A stretch of DNA of 64,000 nt from positions 1-64,000 of the forward strand of contig JANQND010000009.1 in assembly GCA_028279765.1 (NCBI GenBank), in the 5' to 3' direction. Origin of the DNA: Candidatus Nanoarchaeia archaeon. Lineage in GTDB: Archaea; Nanobdellota; Nanobdellia; Woesearchaeales; WJIZ01. The notes below the pieces were generated by a model, which was not told where the DNA came from, searched no databases, and saw only the letters and a program-made list of their open reading frames with translations. The translations under genes were made by a program, and so were the position numbers. Shown piece by piece: positions 1 through 11,500 of this stretch (positions are counted from its first letter, which is position 1; every line of letters begins with the position of its first letter).

Positions 1-912
1 GGAGGAGACTTGGCAGAGGTTGCCTCACAGATAAAAGCAAACTCGCCGACCCGGCTGGATATTCTCTTGAAGTTTGCAAAAACCATGACCAATATTGAAG
101 GTCTGGACGGAAAAATTCTCAATATCGACACGATACCGATAGATTATCCCGTAGCAAACCTTGAATACGTAAAGACAGTCTACTATCCCAGTATGAATAT
201 TATTGCCGTTACTTTTGAAAATATCGGGAATGTTCCTGTACAATTCTTCACCGCAGTAGAATTTTCCGAGAATGCGCTTACTGATGATAATATTCATGCA
301 GTCAACCCGGGCCAGAAAGCAACTATTCCCTACACTTTGGGACAAACCGCTCAGGATGTTTCAACTACGATCATTAACACGAGATTCGGAACCTCAATAC
401 CGTTCAAAAGAGCGCTACTGTCAGAGCAGGGAACGCCTATTCTCACCAAGAGTGCCCAGCAGGATGATCACCAGGAAAATACCACTTTCATACTGCAGCA
501 GGCTGTCTATGATGACACACAAGGCATACTCTCGCTGAGCATCACCAATCCGAATAAGTACTCACAGGTACTAAGAGCAGAGCTTCTCGTAGGAGAAGAG
601 AACATACTCTCGTCCCAAACACAAACCATCAATGCAGATAGCCAGGGGATACTCGAAATCCATACTCCTTACCTGACCGGAGAAGATTTTGCTGGCCAGT
701 CTTCTTATGTTATTGATATTTATCATGGAGAAAAGGATACGCTGAAAAAAACTCCAGTAGATGTAGAGATAGAGATTAGGAGGACAAACCCTATTGTAGG
801 GAATGTGATCCAATTTGCATCTGAAGGAGCTATCCTGCCATCGCTCATCCTCATAGCTGCAATAATTGCAATAATCATTATAAGGAAGCGCTCACAAAAA
901 GAGAAAAAGTGA
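1..912 (+). CDS. C-terminal part of a membrane-anchored surface protein (cut by window edge)
   Basis: The reading frame is open from base 1. A TTG at 10 has GGAGGAG only two bases ahead, too close for a normal ribosome site, and the protein from there lacks a signal peptide although its C terminus looks exported, so the gene probably begins upstream of the window. The visible 300 residues are beta-rich extracellular-type sequence (residues about 1-255), then one hydrophobic helix (about 274-292) and a basic tail ending RKRSQKEKK. This is the topology of an archaeal surface protein with an external body and a C-terminal anchor. It resembles the NEW3/CARDB-like ends of the 15.4 kb gene in style. 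Function unknown. Confidence 0.7.
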   Translation, partial: GGDLAEVASQIKANSPTRLDILLKFAKTMTNIEGLDGKILNIDTIPIDYPVANLEYVKTVYYPSMNIIAVTFENIGNVPVQFFTAVEFSENALTDDNIHAVNPGQKATIPYTLGQTAQDVSTTIINTRFGTSIPFKRALLSEQGTPILTKSAQQDDHQENTTFILQQAVYDDTQGILSLSITNPNKYSQVLRAELLVGEENILSSQTQTINADSQGILEIHTPYLTGEDFAGQSSYVIDIYHGEKDTLKKTPVDVEIEIRRTNPIVGNVIQFASEGAILPSLILIAAIIAIIIIRKRSQKEKK

Positions 913-1176
913 CGCGGCAGCTGCTCGCAGCTTCAGCTGGGTTTGATGCTCCGTGAAACATTTGATCAGTCATTTCTTAAATTACTTCATTTAATTTCGG
1001 ATAACTAATTTTTTTAATTATCCTAAAAAGAAAAAATAGTAAATCTTTTAAATGCTAAATCAGTAAAAAGAGTATTATTATCCGAGAATAAACAAGAGTA
1101 GATATTCTCTATAAGCACTGGTTAGTAACAGCATTTGCGCAACTTGCCAACAAGCGAAAAAAAGGGACGAGCATCA

Positions 1177-2391
1177 ATGAAAAGAAAGCGATTTAGAATC
1201 ATAGTTGCCTTCTGTCTCTCTATCTTTCTTCCTTTTGTTATTGCAATAAGTAATGCAGATCAGCAGGAAGTTTCTTCTCACTCCCAATCTGATGATCCGC
1301 AAACGCAAAGCGTATATACTGAGCTTGGTGATGACGGAGATGATGAGAATGAAGGTCTGCAGCTGGAGCTTAGCCTAAATCGGCCGTTTTCAGATATCGT
1401 TGAACTTGCTATTACTTCAACTGCTGACGCTGAGGTCTCGGTTTGTACTTCATGGAAGTTATCATCAGAGAAAGGAGAGAAGAGCCTTTGCAATGGCAAC
1501 GAGGCTTGCTGTAGCTTTCTTGAACTGGAGCAACTCTCAGAAAAGTGGGATGAATCACTTTATCTTAACAAAGGAAAGCACAATATCGGTCTGCAAAATA
1601 GAGTAACTGCCCAAGTAGTTTCCGCTGATTATCTGATTGATCAACACAATCCTTTTCTTGACATAGAATACAGTGAGCCGCAATCAATTGAATTTTCTTT
1701 TGAGGAATCCCCGGCAGATGATCAAAATTTGCCAGTAGGTGATTTATTGATTGAAGAGCACCCTTTGACTAATACAAGCAGTATTTACATTGAACTGGAC
1801 CCAATAGATATTGAGTTTGAAAAAGACATTACCCTGGAATTTTCCGGGTTAAAGCAGGGTGTTGCTTCACTCGATAAGCCGGTGCAATGGCACCAGCAGC
1901 TTACTCTTCACAACCTTGGCTCAGAGCAAAAAAAAGTACAAGTCAACCTTCTCTCATACAATCTGCCGGATAATTTTCCTTCAGGTTTCCTTCAGAGTGT
2001 AGAGTCATACAGTATTAGTAGCAGCGGGGAGCCCATCTCCCAGTCTCCAACGATAGTGCATAAAATAGAAGGCAGTCAGAACATTACTTTTGATATTACC
2101 TATGAAACACCCTCAATCCAGGTAAAAAAGAACTGCATCAAAAAGTCGCTGGAGTCACTCTTTTCTGAAGATGTCAGGATAATTCACTCAGAAATTCCCC
2201 TCTCCAAAGTAATTCAACAAGTCTGCACACTGACCATTTTTCATCAAGCTACACTTCCCTACGAAAACATTTCGCTCTCTCTTGGCGATATAAGCGCATC
2301 AGAGATTCATACTGCATATTATCTGGAAGGAAAAGAGTTTATTGAAGTGCAAAACAATACACTCGTTTTTCCTTCTCTATATGGGGAATAA
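1177..2391 (+). CDS. secreted protein of unknown function
   Basis: The ATG at 1177 is chosen over the upstream TTG (1135) because it begins a clean signal peptide: MKRKRFR followed by a hydrophobic stretch ending near ISNA. The 404-residue product is acidic after the signal (DDGDDENE), contains CNGNEACC, and has no C-terminal anchor. Around residues 245-265 it has KPVQWHQQLTLHN, matching in pattern the EPVRWVQRYNLT of the giant protein encoded next, so the two probably share a small beta domain. The gap to the next gene is 110 bp and contains a start-codon hairpin. Likely a companion of the giant surface protein; no enzymatic motif seen. Confidence 0.6.
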   Translation: MKRKRFRIIVAFCLSIFLPFVIAISNADQQEVSSHSQSDDPQTQSVYTELGDDGDDENEGLQLELSLNRPFSDIVELAITSTADAEVSVCTSWKLSSEKGEKSLCNGNEACCSFLELEQLSEKWDESLYLNKGKHNIGLQNRVTAQVVSADYLIDQHNPFLDIEYSEPQSIEFSFEESPADDQNLPVGDLLIEEHPLTNTSSIYIELDPIDIEFEKDITLEFSGLKQGVASLDKPVQWHQQLTLHNLGSEQKKVQVNLLSYNLPDNFPSGFLQSVESYSISSSGEPISQSPTIVHKIEGSQNITFDITYETPSIQVKKNCIKKSLESLFSEDVRIIHSEIPLSKVIQQVCTLTIFHQATLPYENISLSLGDISASEIHTAYYLEGKEFIEVQNNTLVFPSLYGE

Positions 2392-2466
2392 ACAAAGAAA
2401 TAACAAAGTAAGCAAAAAATTAGATCCTTTTCACAAGAACAAAAAGGAAAAAAACGCAATAAGGAG

Positions 2467-2504
2467 CATATTGCCGCAAGTGTGGTGAGCGGGAAAGCAA
2501 TATG
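2467..2504 (+). promoter_or_regulatory. hairpin that buries the start codon of the giant surface gene
   Basis: CATATTGC (2467-2474) is the exact complement of GCAATATG (2497-2504), and the last three bases are the ATG start codon. The inner CGC (2475-2477) also pairs with GCG (2489-2491), leaving a purine bulge GGAAA at 2492-2496 and a loop at 2478-2488. The stem would hide the start codon in the mRNA. Pairing is seen in the sequence; translational control is inference. Confidence 0.5.
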
Positions 2505-5500
2505 GGTGGAAGAGTAAAAAAGAACAAAAAAATACTCATTACTATAGTGTTAGCTTTCCTGACATTAGCTTTGCTGAGCAGCCCCTTCTTTGCCCAGCCT
2601 CTGCTTGCACACTTTGCGCTTGCAGAAATTCCTGCAAAAGACCCACTCCAGCTCATCATCCCGCAGCTCTCAGAAAATAACTTTGTTCTCAGTTATCATC
2701 CGCAAGCCACAATTCTCAACACTACCCCGATCAATTTCACCTTTAACGAGGCTGTGGTATGGAACGCCAGTATTGAGCACAAAGGAGAAGTGTCACATAT
2801 TATTTATCAGACTCCTCCTGTTTACAAAGAAGTAACCAAGCGCAACACGTCATCTCACTGGACTAAGAGTATAACTCTTTTCAGCTCATACGAAGATTTT
2901 TACGAAAACATACTGGTTGAGGAAGAGATTCCACATGCCCAGAATATTTCGATAAGTCCTCAGTTGCCTTTCAGTCTGACGAATCAAAGCACTATCCTGA
3001 TTACTCTGGATCATCTGATAGGGTCGCAAACCATTGCAATCAGTGGAATCCACCCACCGAAAAGCAAAGAAAGGCAGCTTATTCAACTACCGGCTAATAT
3101 TGGTGAGCCTGTGAGGTGGGTGCAACGATATAATCTGACGAAATCTGCAAAAAATACTTCCGTACTCTTGCCAAAAGGTGCTTTCAATATCTCTCTTCGA
3201 TCAGGCATCGAATCAATAAGGGGAGAGAAAAGCGAGGTCTTTCCCGAAGATAAGATAGTCATTGTCGAACAGGGGCAGGATCAAAATATTTCTTCAACAC
3301 TTAGCCAATACCAGAAAAAAATGAGCAGTATTCGGGAAGAGAGAAAAAAGAAGACAGAAGAGATAAGAAGCCAAAGACAAAATGAAAACCAAACAATAGT
3401 GCAGAAAGTAAGTTCATTTTTTAACAATCCGTTAAGTTCATCTGACTCTAACAATCCAGACTCTAATTCTCAAACGGCCTCGGACTTGAGCGCAGAGAAT
3501 CTATCAGATATTTCTCCACTGCAGCTAAAAGTGCCAGACAATCTGACAAACTATCAAATTGAATACTCTACTGAGGCACCACTGGTATCAGAGCACAATA
3601 TTAGTTCCCTGAAGAAACGAATTACGATCTCAAGTGATCTGCATTATCAGAATATTACTTCTTACACATTCATCCCTGAAAGTGATTCGAAACGAGTACA
3701 GCTGTTTTGGGTTACTAACGGAACACGAATACGAATGAATAACCTTATTCTCAATGATACCAATAACAATTCATTGATAGACCGGGTAGAGTGGATTACC
3801 CCGCATCTAAGCAACCAGACCTTTGAGATAGAAATCATGGTACTCAATATGCAATCATTCCCTACGGTTGGCGGAAAGTGGGACGTAGAGTTCGAAACAT
3901 CAGGAAGAGCAAATTTAACCATACAGGCAATCTCAGGAACAAGCTGGACAAATCAACACCCGCAAGACACCCAGAAGCCTGATCTGCAGTTCATTACGCT
4001 CAGTTGTAACGGAACAGTTCAAAACTACACCTGGATTAACGATACTCTATTCGTTGAAGAGTATTACTGCCCAGCGCAGAGTAAAGAATCTTCAGTCGTA
4101 TTAACAAGCGGAAAACACCACCTGGAGTTTGACTTTGGTGGAATTAAGGCATACGCAAATAACTTTGCAAGTGACACGACATACAATGTCAGTCAAATTT
4201 ACCAGCAAACAACCGGAGAAATCATTCCCGATGAAAATACTGCTGAGCCTATATCAATAAACCTCTCAGCAAGAACAGTAGTGGACCCAGGATTTACTCA
4301 TGAACAGATCGCAGAGCCTATCCATCTTACGGTCAATGAAACTGACCTTTACAAAATATCCTATAGCTGCGTATTTGAAGATCTCACCATAAATAACAGG
4401 CAGATCGTCACCTCCTGGGTAGAAATAAATAATGTCACAGAAATTAAGCCAAGCAGAACCTATTGTTATACCAGAGAAAACGGAGCCAATGAAGATCGAT
4501 GCTCTACAGGAGGAGTCTTCCTTGCAAGCCTGAATGCAGGAGACGTGCTTGATCTTAACGCCAGGGTCCAGCGCCAGCAAGCTTCAGGGACAACGGGAAC
4601 ACATGACGACTGCTGGCTCTATGCCCAAAGGGTAAAGAACAATGTTGCTCAGATCTACGACAGTAATGGGGGCCAGACCTTTACTGAGGCAGCAGATACA
4701 ACCATAAGTCTTGACGCACAAACGTTTGTAAATACGAATACCTTCGGAGCAGACCTCTCAAACTACTACATCAATGTCAGCAAAAACGGATGGTATAAAA
4801 TCTATTATCATGCATGTGTGGACAGCGGCCCGCAAAACAACCGGGCAACTCCTCAGACATATATTCGAAAATCAGGAGAAAAACTAACACCCTCTGACAC
4901 CTTTTCCTATACGAGAAACAACGGAGATGGGGAGTATAACTGCCAGCAAGGTTCTCTGCTCTATAATCTTTCTGCAGGAGACTACATTGACATCCGGCAG
5001 GGGAAAAATTCTACACAAACAACCAATGGCCAGAGTACTTTGCTTGCGAATACCAGCTGGCTTTTGATAGAAAGAATTCCCCACTCTAATGTTTTGATGG
5101 TCTACGATAACGGAACTCAGACCATAGCAAATAGTGCAGCAATGAGCTTTGAGAATACCTATTATCTGGGCACCTCTTATGAGCATGCACCAAGCTCTTC
5201 AATCATAGCTATCAATCAGTCGGGTCTTTATGAAGTTGCATACTCCTTGAGCTGGTACGATAACCATGCAGGCGGAAGAAGAATTGTGTGTACACATCTG
5301 GAAAGAAACAGTGTTACCGTGCGGCCTTCTCAGCAATGCGATTATACAAGGGGAACTGCTGGAAATGGCCTGAGCACCGTTGGCGGTAATCTCCTGGTAA
5401 ACGTAACCGGAAACGATACGCTGGAGCTGGTAACAACAAGATTCAATTCGAACACAAATACTCAGGAAAATGCGGTTTGGATATCCGTAGTCCCTGTCAG

Positions 5501-8500
5501 GCAGGAAAATACTGACTTCCCTCAATTCAGCAATCCTGAAGTGAATGATACTCTTTTAGGGCAAAACGAGTACGCACGATTCAATGTCACTGCTTTTGAT
5601 TCGACATACGAGCTTGCATTTGTTAATGCAACGATTGCTACATCTAATTACTCATTGACCAAAGCCTCAGGAAATTCTGATGAATGGTCTTACAACTGGC
5701 AATGCACCGCATCATCCAAAACAGTTAATCTTTCTTATCTTATTGCAGAAGATAATGCAGAGCCTACTACTATAAACGACACTCCTGTTTCAGGAATTAC
5801 TTTAGAGTGCGATGCAATTGCACCGCAAATTATCAATGCCAGCATCAATGCCAGCTCCTTGGTTCCGCTGAATACAGTAGTGAAAGTAAACGCATCGGTA
5901 ACTGATGCAGAATTAAATCTCAATCAGGTATACGTCACGGTCTTCCCTCCTGCAGAGGCAGCATATAACATTTCTGTCGCACAAAATGCAGATGAATTCT
6001 ATAACGGATCCGTCAATTTAACAAAGGGAGGCCAATGGATTTTCGAATTCCACGCAAATGATATAGTCGGAAACGATGCTACCGTCGCTCAGGCAAAGGA
6101 TCTGCTGCAAAATGCCTATATCGAGGTATCTTCCTCTGGAGACACTGACTTCCCCTACTTCGGAAACGCCCAGGTAAATGACACGTTGCTAGGCCAAAAC
6201 GAGATTGCCCGCTTCAGTATTGATGTCTTTGATGCTTCCTCAGGAATTGATTATGCCAATGCTACAATTGAAAGCACCATGAGAAATTTAATAGCAGGAT
6301 CAGGAAACCAATGGTACTACGATTATCAGTGCAGCTCTTCTAATACTGGTGTAAACTTCACTTATGCAGGAGCAAATGATACTGCAGGGAACTGGAATGA
6401 TACGCTCATTACAGGAGTAGGCCTGGAATGTGATGCATCTGCCCCAACGATCTCAAACGCACGAATAAACCACTCTTCCGAAGCACCTCTTAATAGCGTA
6501 GCTAAGGTCAATGCAACAATAACCGATACAGAAAACAATATTGCAAACGCATACCTGCAAATAGTGCCTCCCTTTACTGCAGCATTCAATGTTTCGCTTC
6601 AGCAAAGTGGAAGCGAGTTCTTCAATGAAACAATCCTGCTCAACGAATCAGGAAACTGGACTTTCACTTTCTTTGCTAACGACACCGCACAAAATGATGC
6701 GGCCTCGGTAATCGCTCAGGATCTATCAGGAAACTCCTACCTTGAAGTTGATGACCCACTCAATCCAAAGGTCATGGACACTGCTCCCTTTGCTGCAAGC
6801 ACTTACTTTGTCTCTCAAACGGTCCTCCTTCAGGCCAACGTGACAGATAATTTTGCAGTAAATTCTGTACAAGTAAATATCACCTTGCCAAACGGAACAA
6901 TCTCCCAGCTTACCTTAGCCAATGGAACAGGCAATTCCTATAACAATTCCTTTGTCCCGCTTTTGCCGGGAACTCACAATGTTACTTTCATAGCCCGCGA
7001 TCCCAGCGGAAACGAAAACGCCTCTGAGACCACGACCTTCATATCATTCGACCGCTCAGAAGACGTCTCGGTCATGCCACTCACCCAAACCAGCTATATC
7101 ATTGCCTGGGCAGACCTAAACAGAATCCTGCTGGAAAAACGGCACACAAACGGAACCATCCTTGTAAACCGAATAATAGTAGACGATACCGCAACAGACT
7201 TTTCGCGTGTAGATCTTACCCCGATTAGTGAAACACAATTCCTTCTTGGCTGGATAGACGGAGCAAGTGAACATGCTACCATCGCTCGCTATAATGCAAA
7301 TCTCGCTCTATTAAACGGGCCTACCGATATCGAAACCACGCTAAACAATGATCGTGTAGATATCTCGGTTGATGTTATGTCAGACACACTCTCAGCAGTA
7401 AGCTGGGTTGATGATGGGGAGAGTGACTACGACGTACGGCTATGGAACCATAACACCTGGCTAAGCGCAGGGTCAGAATATGCTGTCGATACAGCGCTCT
7501 CTGAGGATGCAACCAGGCAGAACCTTATCAGTACCGTGGCGCTCAATGAAACCAGGCTCTCGCATTTGTGGTTTGATGAGAACGGAGGACAGTCTGTTCG
7601 TATTGAAGTAACCGATGGAACCCAGACTATTAGCACCAACAATATTGTTATCAACACATCAAACGGAGCCCTCACTAAAGTAGGCTCTGCAGCACTCAGA
7701 AATATGCAGGTAGCATACTTATGGTTTAATGACCTTGGCGATGACATCTACATTGGAGTTGATGACTGGACAGGTGACATCAGGACAGTAGTGCAGGAAC
7801 CATACATCATTGACTCTAATCCGGGAGTCAGCAGGGGTGTATCTGTTGCTGAAGTAACCTCAGGAATCGAATCGCAATTTGTTGCCGCCTGGCACGATAA
7901 TAATGCAGGAAATATTCAGGCAGCAGTCTATAATGCATCAGGAGGGCAAGTTACCGCACCCTTTGAAATCACTGACCAGCCGCACGGAACCTATGGTTTG
8001 CTTGATGTCGCAAGCTCAGTCTCGCTGCGCAGTGTCCAGCTCTGCGAGAATACTTTTGTGATTGCCTACACGAATTCCTCAGAGGACCTGGAAACCAAAG
8101 GCTATAACACAGATGGGTCTCCCTGGAACGGAACATGTACTGACCTCTCACCGCCGCAGGTAACTCTTTTAGCACCAGCCGATGCAACAGCCGACACTTC
8201 TTTTAGTCCGGCAAATATCACCTTCAGCTGCCAGGCAACAGACGGATTCACGCTGCAAAATATTTCCTTATATATTACCAACAGCCAGAATACCTCTTTT
8301 GCACTCAACCAGACGAATACCACAAGTGCAAGTATCATTGCGGCAAACTGGACAGTCCCGCTCTACAACGGAAACTATACCTGGAACTGCCGGGCATACG
8401 ATTCCTCATCTAATCATGCTTGGGGCGCGCAAAACTACTCCCTTACCGTAGATTATGCAAACAGGCCTCCTTACTGGAGTAATAATCAGACAGGCATTGT

Positions 8501-11500
8501 TTCAGGTTACAGCGCCTCCCAGCAAAGCGCGTTCAACATTACCTGGCAGGATGAGTTTGCTGTAAGCTCGGTATTCTTTGAATCAAACTATTCGGGAACA
8601 AGCCAAAACTATACCATGACAAATCTTGCAGGAGATGTCTATGGCTACTCTTCGATCCTGCCTGCAGGATCATTCTATTGGAGATCGCACGCAAACGATT
8701 CACATAACGCCTTTAATGAAACCTATGACTGGAACTTCTCGATTTCAAAAGCCAGCACAGTCTTATCGCTCGCATCCAACGAAACCTTTACCGTACTCAA
8801 CCAAACCTCAACGAACGTCAGCTGCTCTGCAGATAACCCGGTAGTGAATATCAGCCTGTACCGTGACGACACCCTTCTGGGCACTGCTATAAACAACATA
8901 GTTAGCGATATCCAGACTTTCAACGTAGGCAGCTACAATTATGTATGCAATACTACCGGCAACCAAAACTATACTTCATCATCCTCGCTTGACACACTGG
9001 AAGTAACAGTAAAAAACATCTCGATCTGTTCGCTCTCCTTTGCACCGGCAGCCTCTTTAACGTACGGAAGTGAACTCAACGTAAGCTGCAACTGCACTAA
9101 CGATCAGGCAGCCTTTGCACTCTATCGAAACGGGACAAACATCACAAGCCAGATAGGGACAAACATCACCTTAGCAGCTGCGGATTATGCCTACGTTTGT
9201 AACGTAACAAGTACCGGTAACTGGACTGCAGGATCTAACAGCACGACAGTATCAATCGCAAAACAACCCTCAATCGTCAACCTCACGATAAATCAGTCTG
9301 ATGTCGATTTTGCCCAAGATATCACCTTTGATGCAAACCTCTCCTGCACACTCATCAATCCCTCGGGGTCAGAAACAATAGTGCTGGCACAGGGCGCAAG
9401 CATAATCAACAACGATACCTCGCCAGTATCCAATGTTTCATCATTTAGCTCCATAGCAACACATCTCATCAACTGTAGCTATGAAGGAAACCAAAACTAT
9501 ACTTCCATATTTGATGCATTATTTGTGAACGCAACAGACAACCTTGCACCGAATGTTTTTGACCTGCAGCCTGCTATAGGGTCGACATACCAGGTTTCTG
9601 AGACTATTGAAATTGCCGCAAATGTAACCGATAACTATATGGTTGACTCTGTCATGGCAAACATAACCTATCCTAACGGAACGACCGTCCAGCTGAATTT
9701 GACAAATGCATCAGTACGATTCAATACTTCATTCAAGCCGCTCCTGGCAGGCAACTATTCAGTGGTATTCATAGCCAACGATTCTGCTGCAAATAGCAAT
9801 CAATCAGCGCATACAGACTTTACAGCAACAGACATTTCAGAGGATGTTGCCATCGCCCCTCTTGATAATACCACTTTTGCGATCGCCTGGGTAAACACCA
9901 GGGAAATTCTGCTGGAACTCAGGCAGGTGAACGGAACAAGCCTGCGGCGTACGATTATTGATACAGACGGCGGTGATTTCTCGCGAATTGATCTTATAGC
10001 TGTCAATGCAACGCATGTGCTTGCAGCTTGGCTGGACGGAATCAATGAAGATCTTGAAATTGCGCTTTTCGATGATAATCTGAATATGCTGCAGGGTCCG
10101 CAGGCCATGGACACTCAATTGGGAAATACAGGAGGGGAAGATCGTGGTGATGTATCCGTGACTCTTCTTTCTGGGTCTATTGCAGGAATTGGCTGGGTAG
10201 ATGATGATGAGGGAGATTATGACTTCATCCTCTGGAACTATGTACTCTGGTCAAGCGCAGGATCTGAGTTAGGGATCGATACCGTGATGGCAGAAGATGC
10301 AACAAGGCAGAATTTCATCAGCAACGTCGCAATAAACGAGACACATATCTCACACATTTGGTTTGATGAAAATCCGCCCTGGACTATCTCCGCTGCCCTC
10401 TCTGACGGATCATCTATTCTGATGAGCCAGACGACATTGAACACCACCAACGGAGCAGTCTCTAAAGTAGGGTCAACCCAGCTCAGGGATAATAAAGTTG
10501 CCTACGCCTGGTTTGAAGATCTCAACAATGATATCTATATCGGCGTTGATAGGTTCATCAATCAGAGCAGAACGATCATCCGCGAACCATACATTATCGA
10601 CAGCAACGCGGGAACAAGCCAGGGCATCACCGTAGGAGAAATCAATCAGGGCAGCAGGTCATTATTTGCTGTTGCCTGGCATGATGCAGCATCAACGGAC
10701 ATTAAAGCGGCAGTATATGATGATGAAGGAAACGAGTATACTGCTCCCTTCGTAGTATCAGATGATCCGGACAATACGTATAGGTTAATGGATCTTGCCT
10801 CTGCTAACACCCTTCGAAACACAGGAACTTGCCAGGACCACTTCCTTATCGCGTTTACAAACTCATCCGACGTACTTGCAATCAAGGCGTATCAATCAAA
10901 TGGAAGCCGCTGGAACGGAACCTGTACGGATACGACAGCCGCGGATCTCATTATCACTAATATAACTTTCTCAGCATATGATTCTGAAGAAGGGCAAAAC
11001 ATAACCGCACACATTAACGTTTCCAATCAGGGAACAGACCAGTCACAACCAACAACACTTCAAATCAACTATTCTCTGTGGAATAGCACTTGGCTGCTTA
11101 ACGATTCAGCACAATTAGATCTTGTAAGCCTCGCAGTAAATCAGCATACCCTGGTCAATTATTCGTTCAGTGCATCACCGGGAACCTATCGCATACTCTC
11201 TCATGCAGATAATGGTAGCACTATTGCAGAGGAAAATGAAACAAACAATCTCTTTGCAGTAAACTACACCACATCAGCCTGGCAGACATTCTATGGATCA
11301 TACGATGACTACGACCTAGCATTGAGAGGATCACAGAACGATTCCTTTAAGCTCTGGGATGTTAATCCTCCTCTGGGAAATATCTATTATAGCGATGAAG
11401 ATGCATCATATAACCCCTCTGACCTGCAGCCACTCAATGGAACAAACGACTTGCAGCAGGCAGACAGCGTGCTGGGAATGACGTATTTTGATGATTCGCT

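Noticed and set aside
8182-8451. Out-of-frame open frames inside the giant surface gene, both strands
   Set aside because: Shadows caused by composition; none has a promoter or protein-like sequence.
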